Source of the DNA: Geminocystis sp. NIES-3709
GTDB taxonomy: Bacteria; Cyanobacteriota; Cyanobacteriia; Cyanobacteriales; Cyanobacteriaceae
Reading direction: 5' to 3'
DNA: 64,000 nucleotides
NCBI RefSeq assembly: GCF_001548115.1
Contig: NZ_AP014821.1
Span: 682,001-746,000 of the forward strand
Below, in pieces: positions 8,523-17,164 of this stretch. How positions within the stretch are numbered: position 1 is the stretch's first letter; each line of letters opens with the position of its first letter. The notes below the pieces were generated by a model. That model saw only the letters and a list, made by a program, of their open reading frames with translations. It searched no databases and had not been told where the DNA came from. The translations under genes were made by a program, and so were the position numbers.

Positions 8523-8748
8523 ATAGAGATTCCTCCTTGGTCGGAGGTGATTTGATAACAACTACATTGGTAAACCCAAACTCTTATTACTGGGAGTGCC
8601 CCTTGTTTCCGCACTTTATTCAGTGCGCAGCATCAGAGAGAGCAGTTATCAGGGACAGAAAGCAAACCTATTACTAGGCAAACTACCCCTCATTTTTCAC
8701 AGAACAACAGAACAGGGGTTAATTTAACTTGATCTGCGGCACGATTAC
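8523..8748 (-). ncRNA. Cas12k tracrRNA
   Basis: The minus strand downstream of cas12k resembles known V-K tracrRNAs block by block: GCCGCAGATCAAG, GAAAAATGAGGGGTAGTTTG, TTTGCTTTCTG, CTGATGCTGC and GCACTCCCAGTAATAAG, then ATCACCTCCGACCAAGGAGG. The bases AATCTCTA (8531-8524) can pair with TAGGGATT in the repeat over 8 bp with one G-U, identifying the anti-repeat. Short hairpins such as CCTA-GTAA-TAGG and GCAC...GTGC are visible. Ends are approximate. Confidence 0.88.
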
Positions 8749-8779
8749 TTCCAGTTTATCTCAAGAAATTGATTTTGTG

Positions 8780-10630
8780 CTATTTCTTCTTGAGATTTTT
8801 TTCAGTAGCACTCAAAACAAGTTGTAAGGCTTTTTCCGTCAATGTGCCTTGTTTTGGTTGTTTAGCTTCTACCACGACAATACCAACTTTTTCGCAGATT
8901 AACTTCACGTTTTCAATCAATCTGCCATAACTCCATTGATGGACTTGGACTCGATAATCTTGAGCATATTTCTTTTGCCCTTCCTTGTATTCGGGAATTT
9001 TCTTCTCCGCCCTGAGTTGAATTTCTGCTTCAGTAATCGATCGCATATCCCTTAATCGAGGAATAAGAATCGTTGATACTTGATATTCTTGAGCGACAGT
9101 AAGAATAGCTTTAGCAATCAGTCGATCGAGGTATTCTCCCAAATTAGACTCTCCTTTTTGTTGAAAGTTAAATCTTTTTCTGGCTTTGTGGTTTTGATGG
9201 CTCAGTTTTTGTTTTTCTATCCTCCGTCTTCTCAATAGCCGATAATCTTCTCTTAGCAGTTGTTTCGTATTTCGATAAGTGATTACTTTATCTGTCTCTA
9301 TATCAACAATGGCGATGGTGACAGGTTGTTCTAATCCCATAGCTATTCCTAAATGAACATTAGGTTTTCCTTGATAAACAGGTTTACTAGGTCGAGGAAA
9401 AGTATTATTGAGTTTCGCTAGAGTAGAATTTTTACGACGAATAAAAGCCTGTTGAGAATCGCTTAATTCCTCTTTTGCTTTCATCAAATCGATTATCTTG
9501 GTAACTTCTTTTTGCTTTTCTTCTACGATCGTACTCGTACCTTCTGCCGTCAAACAACGAGTTTCAAAAGTACAATGTAAATAGAGTTTATGTCTATCCC
9601 ATAATTCACCTTTTCCCTCATCTTCCTTCCAAAGGATCATAGCTGAACGGAGGGTAAATAAAGCACTCGACAATTGATCTTTACTAGCTTTTTTTAATTC
9701 CTGATCCTCATAAAACCTCTGAAAATAAGGTAATTGACGATGATCGCAGCAGAGTTGAAAAGAATGCTCTCCTAAGCCACTAAAACGAATGGAAAGACGA
9801 TTTTTCTCATTGAGACTCCATTTTAAATCCTCGTTGGTTTCGTAAAGAATCGGATAGGGAATTGATGACTGATTTTGTTTGAGAATGGAAAACCAAGTAT
9901 TTGCTTCCGTTTGATCAATAGGGGCAGTAGTAGAAGCAGTAATGAGAGTATCAAGCCACTTTTTATCTTCTAAATCCCTTCCTAAAGGTATTCGACTTTC
10001 AATTTGTCTGTGTAATTTGGTAATTTTAATCTCAACTTTACGCTTTAAATCTTGATATTTTTCCGTTGTTTCTGGTTTCTTAGGGATAGTACAACCATTC
10101 TTGAGTAGATAAATAATCGCACTTTTTATCTCAGGCTTTTTTGTTTTGCCACACTTCTCAAAAAGAATTGTTGAAATTCGATCGTGACTGACTGTTGAAT
10201 CTATAGAGTCAAGAATCAAAGTAGCTTGTTGTTGTAAGGATTCCAAAGAATTATCAAAATGTTTAATTAATTCCGTGTCAGGCAATAGCATTTCTACCCA
10301 ACGAAGATTACCTTGTAATTTCCAATCTAAGGCTTTTTGAACTTCAAACCATGACTTGTAAATATAGTCGATGACTTTGTTAACAGAGGCATAAAAACGG
10401 GATGGTTGTTCTTCAAAAGGGTAATTATTCTTGAGTTCGGCTATTTGTCGGGCTAAGAAATCTTTAGGTAATCTTTTCTTTGTTCTCCAGTGGGGGAAGT
10501 CAGGATGTTGCTTTATCCTTAACAAAATTTCGTTGATAAGAGGAGTATTCTTTTGTGCCATCAACTGCCAAAGAAATTGACGGGTATCACGAGAAGCGAT
10601 CAAACGACATTGGATAGTGACGTGAGCCAT
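8780..10630 (-). CDS. cas12k: Cas12k, RNA-guided target-binding effector (nuclease-dead)
   Basis: Effector of V-K CASTs. It uses tracrRNA/crRNA or a fused guide to bind a GTN-flanked target and recruits TniQ and TnsC, leaving DNA uncut. The start MAHVTIQCRLIASRDTRQFL and NTPLINEILLRI...HPDF match the Cas12k N terminus. At 616 residues it is close to the family size of about 640. The RuvC-I region (about residue 440, HLGIAMGLEQPVTIAIVD) has no catalytic aspartate at the usual place, as expected. It is divergently transcribed from the MerR gene across 63 bp containing a palindrome. The tracrRNA follows immediately downstream. Intact, no frameshift. Confidence 0.96.
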   Translation of the reverse strand: MAHVTIQCRLIASRDTRQFLWQLMAQKNTPLINEILLRIKQHPDFPHWRTKKRLPKDFLARQIAELKNNYPFEEQPSRFYASVNKVIDYIYKSWFEVQKALDWKLQGNLRWVEMLLPDTELIKHFDNSLESLQQQATLILDSIDSTVSHDRISTILFEKCGKTKKPEIKSAIIYLLKNGCTIPKKPETTEKYQDLKRKVEIKITKLHRQIESRIPLGRDLEDKKWLDTLITASTTAPIDQTEANTWFSILKQNQSSIPYPILYETNEDLKWSLNEKNRLSIRFSGLGEHSFQLCCDHRQLPYFQRFYEDQELKKASKDQLSSALFTLRSAMILWKEDEGKGELWDRHKLYLHCTFETRCLTAEGTSTIVEEKQKEVTKIIDLMKAKEELSDSQQAFIRRKNSTLAKLNNTFPRPSKPVYQGKPNVHLGIAMGLEQPVTIAIVDIETDKVITYRNTKQLLREDYRLLRRRRIEKQKLSHQNHKARKRFNFQQKGESNLGEYLDRLIAKAILTVAQEYQVSTILIPRLRDMRSITEAEIQLRAEKKIPEYKEGQKKYAQDYRVQVHQWSYGRLIENVKLICEKVGIVVVEAKQPKQGTLTEKALQLVLSATEKNLKKK

Positions 10631-10657
10631 AGCTAACAGAACTGTTTAATTAGACAT

Positions 10658-10675
10658 ATTTGTATAATAACAAAT
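10658..10675. promoter_or_regulatory. Candidate CvkR operator in the cas12k/cvkR divergent promoter
   Basis: A perfect palindrome, ATTTGT-ATAATA-ACAAAT, sits in the 63-bp gap between the two genes. It overlaps TATAAT (plus, 10663-10668) and TATTAT (minus), so a bound dimer would cover promoters for both directions. A second TATAAT at 10681-10686 would place a start at about 10693, at the ATG of the regulator. Confidence 0.55.
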
Positions 10676-10693
10676 CATTTTATAATTGTGTTT

Positions 10694-11113
10694 ATGAAAG
10701 AAAGGTTTTTTAGCAGTAAACAAACATCATTAATTACAGGTTGTTCCCTCCGACAATTGCAGTATTGGAGGGATAAGGAGGTTATTGTCCCTTTTATTCA
10801 GGGTACGGGTACGGGCAAAACGATCTATTATTCCCCTGCGGAGTTGGTGGAAATCTCGATCATGGTATATTTGCTCTCAGTAGGGTTGAGTTTTGAAATT
10901 GGGCAAATTATTTTATCTGACTTGAAGGAAAAAGAGCGAAATTTTCGTAATCCAGATTATAAAGGGCGTTTTATGATTATCCCTAGGGATGGCAAAATGT
11001 CTCTTTTATCCTATGAACGGGAAAAGGCGATCGAACTTCTTGATCAGGGGACTTCGATCGTGCCTTTATGGTTAGATAGGATTCATGAACAATTGAAGGA
11101 AACGTTAGGTTAG
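10694..11113 (+). CDS. cvkR: MerR-type transcriptional regulator (CvkR-like)
   Basis: A MerR-like winged helix protein of 139 residues. The DNA-binding part is FFSSKQTSLITGCSLRQLQYWRD (about residues 5-27), with a wing near VPFIQGTGTGKTIYYSPAEL. CvkR is the MerR-type repressor known to control cas12k and guide RNA expression in V-K systems. Position and divergent orientation next to cas12k fit that role. The frame opens at GTG 10688, but I prefer ATG 10694. A TATAAT at 10681-10686 would make the message nearly leaderless, while the one at 10663 gives a leader of about 19 nt. The symbol is by position and family. Confidence 0.8.
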   Translation: MKERFFSSKQTSLITGCSLRQLQYWRDKEVIVPFIQGTGTGKTIYYSPAELVEISIMVYLLSVGLSFEIGQIILSDLKEKERNFRNPDYKGRFMIIPRDGKMSLLSYEREKAIELLDQGTSIVPLWLDRIHEQLKETLG

Positions 11114-11169
11114 ATGGAGAACGATCGTTTATTCGATTAGAGACGTTTGAAGGCTTAGTATATCTGTTT

Positions 11170-11357
11170 TTAACCACCCTGGCACGATGCAGGCAAACAA
11201 TTTGCCCCCAAAGGAAAAATGCCCTCCGTATTTACCATTAAACTGCAAAATGGCTTACGGAAAAGTTTGCCTTTTGATGACAAACGGGATTTTGAAGAAG
11301 CCAAAAAAGGGTTTATCGCCGCTCCTTCCTTTAAACAAATCATGGCCGAGGCGGGTA
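11170..11357 (+). pseudogene. Duplicated 5' fragment of the alkylsulfatase gene
   Basis: About 188 bp aligns with 11641-11830 of the full gene downstream. The shared peptide includes KMPSVFTIKLQNGLRK and then DDKRDFEEAKKGFIAAPSF. The last 80 bp are nearly identical between the copies, ending at GAGGCGGGTA. The fragment has no signal peptide and no catalytic region, so it is a remnant of a partial duplication or of an earlier cargo copy. An unrelated tail follows and closes at 11404. Confidence 0.8.
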
Positions 11358-11547
11358 GGGATTTTGGTACGCAGAAAAACCAAAAGGAGGGCCAGATTGG
11401 ATAATTCGAGCTCAATTATTATTCCCTAAGAACCAATAAAATTAATACTGCGATTATTGCTTTTGCGGTGAACGCACATTGAAAAATAGCTCACCTTTTT
11501 AAATTAACCTCAAATTTTGTCCCTAAATGAGCTACAATAGGAATCAA

Positions 11548-13654
11548 ATGAAAATTAACCAAACAATCTTGTTATCTCTAGCGATCGCGCTCTTTAGTGC
11601 TATTAGCTCTTCTGTCTTGGCTTCTGGTGGTGGCGGGGTTGTAACCGATCCTGGAGCGATCGAAGGTAAACACTTTGCTCCCAAGGGAAAGATGCCCTCG
11701 AAATTTACGATTGAACTTCAAAATGGTTTAAGGAAAACCTTACCTTTTGATGACAAACGGGATTTTGAAGAAGCTAAAAAAGGATTTATCGCCGCTCCTT
11801 CCTTTAAACAAATCATGGCCGAGGCGGGTAATGTAGCCTGGGACATGGGCAGTTACGAATTTCTCTTACAGGGCAAGGATTTTGACAGTGTTCATCCTTC
11901 TTTGCAACGTCAAGCTATTTTAAATATGGCCTACGGACTCTATGAGGTTTTGCCAGGCAAAATTTACCAAGTACGGGGTTTTGATCTCGCTAACATTACT
12001 TTTATTAAAGGTGATACAGGTTGGATTGTTTTTGATCCGCTAACTGCCAAGGAAACAGCCCAAGCGGCTCTGAAGTTCATTAATGAAAAACTCGGTGAAC
12101 GCCCCGTCGTCGCGGTAGTTTATTCCCATTCCCATACAGATCACTTTGGCGGAGTGCGCGGTGTGGTAGATGAAGCCGATGTGCGATCGGGCAAATTACA
12201 GATTCTTGCCCCCGTTGGCTTTATGGAACACGCTATTTCCGAAAATGTCTATGCAGGCAACGCGATGAACCGTCGTTTGTTTTACCAGTACGGTGTCCTT
12301 TTACCTCGAAGTCCCTTTGGTCATGTGGATCAATCCATCGGGAAAAATACGGCGGCGGGAAATAGTGGACTCATTCCTCCCACGAAGTATATCACCAAGG
12401 ATATTGAAGAAGTGACCATTGATGGCGTAAAAATGGTTTTCCAGAATACACCAGGCACGGAAGCTCCCGCAGAAATGAATACTTGGTTTCCTCAGTTCAA
12501 CGCATTTTGGGCCGCCGAGAATATTACAGGGACAGTGCATAATATTTACACTCTGCGCGGTGCATTGATTCGTAATCCGTTGGAGTGGTCAAAACAAATT
12601 AACAATTCTCTTTATCTTTTTGGTCAACAAGCGGAAGTAATGTTTTCGGCTCACAGTTGGCCTCGTTGGGGAAACGATCGCATTCAAGAGGTGATGCGAA
12701 CTCAACGTGATATTTACGCCAATTTGAATAATGAGGTGTTATTTCTTGCCAATAAAGGGGTGACAATTAATGAAGTACAAAATGTTTATCATCCCCCCCA
12801 AAAGTCTGCAAAATCAATGGGCGGCCCACAGTTATCACGGATCTGAAGGTCATAATAGTCGGGCGGTAATTAACCGTTATTTGGGTTATTGGGACGGAAA
12901 TCCTGCGACATTGCTTCCCCTTTCTCCCCGCGATTCGGCTCCGTTGTATGTGGAGATGATGGGCGGTTCTAGTAAAATTCTGGCTAAGGGTAAACAACTC
13001 TATGACCAGGGCAAATACCGTGAAGCAATGGAAATTGTGAATAAACTAGTCTATGCCGAACCTCAAAATCAAGCGGCTAAAGACTTATTGGCCGATGCTT
13101 TTGAACAATTTGGCTATCAGCAGGAAAGTAACAGTGTCCGTAATAGTTACCTCGCGGCGGCCTATGAGTTGCGCTCGGGTATTCCGACGGGAAAATCCGC
13201 TAAATCTTCTGGCCCTGATGTCATTCGTGCCATGCCGACTAACCTCTGGCTAGATTTTCTCGGTATTCGTCTCGACAGTAAAAAAGCCGAGGGACTGAAA
13301 TTTACCGTTAACCTGATTACGCCCGATAATGACGAAAAGTATGTGGTGGAATTGAGCAATTCAACTCTGACCAATATTAAGGGATTCCAAGCTCCTAACC
13401 CTGATTTGACGATTACGATTAATCGCACCGATCTTGAAGCCGTGATGATGGGTGCGGCAACCTTGGATCAACAAATTACTTCTGGTAAAGCTAAGTTGGT
13501 TGGCGATCGCCGTCCCTACGATCAGCTTAAGAATATTTTAGTCCAGTTCACCCCAGACTTTGAAATGATGCCCGGAACTAAACCAGTGAAACTCGCGATA
13601 CCCAATCCAAATCCTTTTGAGCAGGAACCTCTGGGAGATACAACGGGAGGATAA
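11548..13654 (+). pseudogene. Alkyl/aryl-sulfatase (SdsA/BDS1-like), cargo gene with a frameshift
   Basis: Zinc metallo-beta-lactamase-fold sulfatase that would hydrolyse primary alkyl sulfates such as SDS. The first frame (11548-12846) gives a signal peptide MKINQTILLSLAIALFSA and the metal motif SHSHTDHFGG near residue 200. The second frame (12770-13654) continues with SLQNQWAAHSYHGSEGHNSRA and ends with the SCP2-like C-terminal domain (LTITINRTDLEAVMMGAA). The break is at a C7 run, 12793-12799: with six C the protein would read ...NVYHPPKSLQNQWAA. Apart from this it looks complete at about 700 residues. It could be a pseudogene, a slippage-regulated gene or a sequencing error. ATG 11548 is preferred over 11527 for the signal peptide and a nearby AGGA. 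It seems richer in G+C than the flanks. Confidence 0.85.
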
Positions 13655-13885
13655 AAACGAAAAAATCCAACTAAACAGAAATGCTGCCGTTATTGATTTG
13701 ATGAATACATTATCTCTCAATAAAGTAACGTCAGAATCCTTATCTCTGACAGAAAACCTTTCGCACTACATTATGTAATACAAAAAAGTGTTGCTTATAG
13801 AAGTATTTTTTAAGTAATAGAACAATGAAGTTGAGATTAAACAACTATAAATTCAGTACGTGGGATATATAAAATCAATTAATGT

Positions 13886-14368
13886 TTACGATTGTGGCAT
13901 TTGTTCAAAAGGAGTAAAGCATCGATGACAAAAACCCTCAAACCAAAGGTTAGGAAATTTGAATCTTGCCGCACAATTTGGACATTCTGAGAGAATATTT
14001 AGGTTATGGCGATCGCACCGATAAATCTCCTTATACTGCCATGACATCTGATGATAAGGGTTTTCACCATAACAAGCAGAACAAATACGAATAGGAGTCA
14101 TTTTCATGGGTGCAGAAGGAAACATAGTTTGTAAAGTTGCCATTTCTACTTGTACAATCTCACTTAATTTCTCCAACTGTTTAAGGGAAGGCGGAGGATT
14201 AAAACGAAACTTCTCCCAACGGGCGATCGCACTATATAACCCCGTTGCTTGTCCTAAACCACCACAACTTAAACTATTTGCCCTTCTAAATCTACCGAGA
14301 AAATGACTAATGCTTTCACCTTCATAAGGAACAAGAATAAATAACCAGTTTTGAATTTGCAAATCCAT
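13886..14368 (-). CDS. tniQ: TniQ, target-site adaptor of the CAST
   Basis: Small TniQ that bridges Cas12k and TnsC at the target. 160 residues, typical of V-K versions and much shorter than the Tn7 TnsD. The N-terminal part reads VPYEGESISHFLGRFRRAN. A zinc-binding part follows with ICSACYGENPYH, CDRHNLNILSECPNC and FCHRC. Its ATG overlaps the tnsC stop by one base (TAATG), indicating translational coupling in a tnsB-tnsC-tniQ operon. Confidence 0.94.
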   Translation of the reverse strand: MDLQIQNWLFILVPYEGESISHFLGRFRRANSLSCGGLGQATGLYSAIARWEKFRFNPPPSLKQLEKLSEIVQVEMATLQTMFPSAPMKMTPIRICSACYGENPYHQMSWQYKEIYRCDRHNLNILSECPNCAARFKFPNLWFEGFCHRCFTPFEQMPQS

Positions 14369-15195
14369 TATTTGAACTCCTGTGTAACTTCTTTCAGAAT
14401 CTCAAAAGTAATCTTATTAAGTCCTCTTTTTAAAGAGCGAATGGCAGATTCCCTCAAGATTGTATCCATTAAGCCGATATATCCTCCCGTTGCCTCTGCG
14501 ATCAGTTTTAGCATTTTCGTCTGAATCAAATTAGAAGCCACAGGCAGTTTCAAAACTTGCTTTTCCCATATATTGACCGTATTTTGAAAATCAGCACCTG
14601 ATAACTTTCCAAAACGATAGCAACTACGGAAACGGTTATAAACCTGTTCATCTCTCTTAATTACAGTATCAAGGCGATCTGTACCAACTAAAACTATGGG
14701 AATATTGAGACGATCGAATATATCTCTTACTTCCGCAAAAGTTTTAGGCTTAAAACGATCAGCTTCATCGATAATGATCATTTCGACTCCACATCCTTGT
14801 AAAACCTTGATTGCCCGTTGTCGAATTTCTGCTATCGTTCCCTTTGTCATTTGATACTTAAGGTATTCAATAATGCCTTGAAATAGCTCTTTTGTGCCAC
14901 AATCTTGAGGGATTTGGATATAAACAACAGGCACTTGAGGAGGATGTCCTACTTTTTGGATTGGTTTATGTCTTAATCGGTAAGAATCACAAGCCATTGT
15001 TTTTCCTGTGCGAGACTCTCCCACAACTCGACAAGACTGTTTTGATTGACGTTTGCCCTCAAAATATTCATGAAGTTTTGCCACCTGCTCTAAACTAACC
15101 AAAGTTTTGCTATTTAATCGTTCAATTTCCATTTGTAACTTTTCTTCAGGTATTTCGATGTTACCTAACTCTTGTGCGATTGCCTTTGCTTCCAT
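14368..15195 (-). CDS. tnsC: TnsC, AAA+ transposition regulator
   Basis: ATPase that polymerises on target DNA and links the Cas12k-TniQ complex to TnsB. 275 residues, the V-K size. Walker A is GESRTGKT (residues about 63-70) and Walker B is MIIIDEAD. A sensor-like stretch IPIVLVGTDRLD and the arginine-rich YNRFRSCYRF follow. It begins 9 bp after the tnsB stop and overlaps tniQ by one base, so the three genes form one operon. Confidence 0.95.
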   Translation of the reverse strand: MEAKAIAQELGNIEIPEEKLQMEIERLNSKTLVSLEQVAKLHEYFEGKRQSKQSCRVVGESRTGKTMACDSYRLRHKPIQKVGHPPQVPVVYIQIPQDCGTKELFQGIIEYLKYQMTKGTIAEIRQRAIKVLQGCGVEMIIIDEADRFKPKTFAEVRDIFDRLNIPIVLVGTDRLDTVIKRDEQVYNRFRSCYRFGKLSGADFQNTVNIWEKQVLKLPVASNLIQTKMLKLIAEATGGYIGLMDTILRESAIRSLKRGLNKITFEILKEVTQEFK

Positions 15196-15204
15196 AATTA
15201 TCTC

Positions 15205-16872
15205 CTAAAATCCATAATCATCTTGTAACTGTGAATAATCAAATACTTCTACTATTGGTTCTTCTGACATATCAGTATCGGTAGCCTTGTCAGTTTGTTC
15301 TTTGACTTCCTTGAGTACAGGGGAAGGAATATAAGGCTTTACCTGTTCTTGTTCTTGCCGTTGACGTTCTTTTTTGGTTTTTTTGTCAGAGAAAGTATGT
15401 CTTTCTTTCACCTCCGCCAAGATCGATCTATTGCTGAGATTTTTTCCTGACTCTCTTACCTTTTTGGCACTTGCCTTAGCATCTTCCCAAGACATTGATT
15501 CAGTTTCCAAATCTAGCCCATAGGCACGAGTTAAAAAGACTTCCTTATTACCCTCATTACGGTAAACCAGAATAGCAGTAATATCTCTGGGGTCATAACG
15601 TAGAATAACGGTTTCTCCTTCATAACCTGCCAGATATTCCCCTTGATACATCAAGTTTTCAAACTGAAGATAACCACCTTTTTGCACACGTCGGCGAGAC
15701 TGTTTCATAAGGCATATATCTAAGTCTCTTTCCGAGAGAAGATCAGGAATAGAAAGTAGTCCCGAATCCCAACGCTGAAAACGAGTTTGTTCACCCATAC
15801 GAGCATCCATACGCTGATTGTAGTTATCAACGATATAGCGGACAATAATTCGTTCCAATTGTCTGAGAGTAAGACTTGCATCCTTTTCAGCATCTTCAGA
15901 TCTTTCCTGTACGTTTCCTCCTGTATATCCAGGTAAAGTAGAAAATACCTCTGTATTCAAAGTTTTGAAAGGGCGCTCTACTACTCCCCCTTCACTAGGG
16001 CGACTTCGCAAATGACAAGTAAAACCGAGTTGTAATCCAATTTGTTGAAGATGATTAGAACGAAAATCCTTACCCCCGTCAGTGTAAAAATACTCTGGTT
16101 TACCGTAAGTGCCCCATTCCTCGTGTAACCCATAGTCAGAACTATAACTTTTCAGTAACATAGCATGACGTAGAGCCAGAGATACTACTTGGGAGCTAGG
16201 AGCATCAAAACCAAGATTGATACCCATAATACAGCGAGAATAAGTATCTACAACTGTCGTTAGCCAAGGTCTGCCCAATAACTGACCAAATTGATCCACC
16301 AAAAGAATATCAGCACGAGTATGGTCACATTGCCAGGCATGATTACTATACTCCACATTAATTTCATTTCCCGATCTAGTGGATACAGCTAATTTGGTAC
16401 CTCTCCATCCTGGATTTCTCACTCTTTTTTTATTCTCTTTCTCCTCAATAATAGGATTTAAGATTCGATAAACAGTCATGTGAGAAGGTGGATCAATAGA
16501 CCATTCCTTGGCTTGAGCCATGGTTCGCAAATATACCTGTTTCGGACTTATTCTTTTACTACCTTTGTTACCCTCCCGATAAGTTTTAACAATAAAATCC
16601 TGTAAACGCTTTTCAATGCGATAAGTGCCTTGATCTGATCTATTTCCTTTTTTTATTGCTAATAATCCTTTTTCCTCCCATTCTTTGATATATCGTTGCA
16701 CTGTTCTAACGGATTTATTTAGTGTTTCGGCTGCTTTCTTCAATTTTGCTCCATAAGTTTTTCGATCGCATGGCTGAACTAAATCTTCAATAACATCTGC
16801 GATCGCCTGTTCTTCGGGAGAAAGTTGAGAAATCAGTTCCTGAGATTCAGAAATTTGATTTTCAATAGTCAT
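15205..16872 (-). CDS. tnsB: TnsB, DDE transposase
   Basis: Binds the transposon end repeats and joins 3' ends to the target by a DDE mechanism. It has N-terminal helix-turn-helix segments (LNKSVRTVQRYIKEWEE), then an RNase H-like core with catalytic residues in WQCDHTRADILLVDQFG, TVVDTYSRCIMG and SEGGVVERPFKTLN, then a beta-barrel and a charged C terminus. A TTG codon opens the frame at 16902, but ATG 16872 (MTIENQ) fits the family start better, giving 555 residues. An end-type repeat at 16927-16942 lies over the probable promoter, suggesting autoregulation. Without TnsA it should make cointegrates. Confidence 0.95.
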   Translation of the reverse strand: MTIENQISESQELISQLSPEEQAIADVIEDLVQPCDRKTYGAKLKKAAETLNKSVRTVQRYIKEWEEKGLLAIKKGNRSDQGTYRIEKRLQDFIVKTYREGNKGSKRISPKQVYLRTMAQAKEWSIDPPSHMTVYRILNPIIEEKENKKRVRNPGWRGTKLAVSTRSGNEINVEYSNHAWQCDHTRADILLVDQFGQLLGRPWLTTVVDTYSRCIMGINLGFDAPSSQVVSLALRHAMLLKSYSSDYGLHEEWGTYGKPEYFYTDGGKDFRSNHLQQIGLQLGFTCHLRSRPSEGGVVERPFKTLNTEVFSTLPGYTGGNVQERSEDAEKDASLTLRQLERIIVRYIVDNYNQRMDARMGEQTRFQRWDSGLLSIPDLLSERDLDICLMKQSRRRVQKGGYLQFENLMYQGEYLAGYEGETVILRYDPRDITAILVYRNEGNKEVFLTRAYGLDLETESMSWEDAKASAKKVRESGKNLSNRSILAEVKERHTFSDKKTKKERQRQEQEQVKPYIPSPVLKEVKEQTDKATDTDMSEEPIVEVFDYSQLQDDYGF

Positions 16873-16926
16873 AGCTGATATTTTTATGTTTAATAAAATC
16901 AAAGTTGATGTGTACTTATTATTCTA

Positions 16927-17164
16927 TGACATTTAATCTGTGAATTGCCACTCAAAAACAAAAAAAATCGCCTTTTCCGAAGGCGACATCTAATTTGTTA
17001 TTTTTAGGGAAAATGACACTTAATTTGTTAATCTATTTTAAGATACAATCGAGTGTGATTTTAGGGTAAGGATAAGTTATAATTGTTGATATATAAGGAT
17101 TTTAAGAGTCTTATTTTTAGATGACACGAATTTGTTATCACGACAAATAATCTGTTACTGTACA
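16927..17164. repeat. CAST left end with five TnsB-site-like repeats
   Basis: Repeats in inverted orientation to the right end start near 16927 (TGACATTTAATCTGTG), 16984 (CGACATCTAATTTGTTA), 17014 (TGACACTTAATTTGTTA), 17122 (TGACACGAATTTGTTATC) and 17141, with the terminal ...CTGTTACTGTACA ending at 17164. Outer copies are adjacent and inner ones spread out, unlike the even spacing of the right end. Confidence 0.88.
16956..16986 (-). terminator. Rho-independent terminator inside the left end
   Basis: TCGCCTT-TTCCG-AAGGCGA (16968-16986) forms a 7-bp stem. On the minus strand it is followed by a run of eight T. It would stop transcription entering from outside the element towards tnsB, acting as an insulator upstream of the tnsB promoter. 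Confidence 0.7.

Larger units (their letters stand above)
7556..17164. mobile_element. Type V-K CRISPR-associated transposon (CAST), Tn7-like
   Basis: About 9.6 kb bounded by near-perfect terminal inverted repeats: TGTACAGTAACAAATTATT... at 7556 and its counterpart ending ...AATCTGTTACTGTACA at 17164, with 22 of 23 terminal bases alike. Between them lie, on the minus strand, tnsB, tnsC and tniQ at one end, and cas12k, tracrRNA, CRISPR array and a fused guide at the other. A MerR regulator and an alkylsulfatase cargo lie on the plus strand in the middle. There is no tnsA, as usual for V-K. All core genes are intact, so the element could be active. The 5 bp flanking each end (ATTGA and AGATT) are not a duplication. 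Confidence 0.95.

Noticed and set aside
8760-8802. CTCAAGAA/TTCTTGAG inverted repeat over the cas12k stop codon
   Set aside because: The T run follows only on the plus strand, where no gene ends; as a minus-strand terminator it lacks a T tract.
11170-11429. Several overlapping frames over the duplicated sulfatase fragment
   Set aside because: Only one frame carries sulfatase similarity and it lacks a signal peptide and active site; treated as a fragment.
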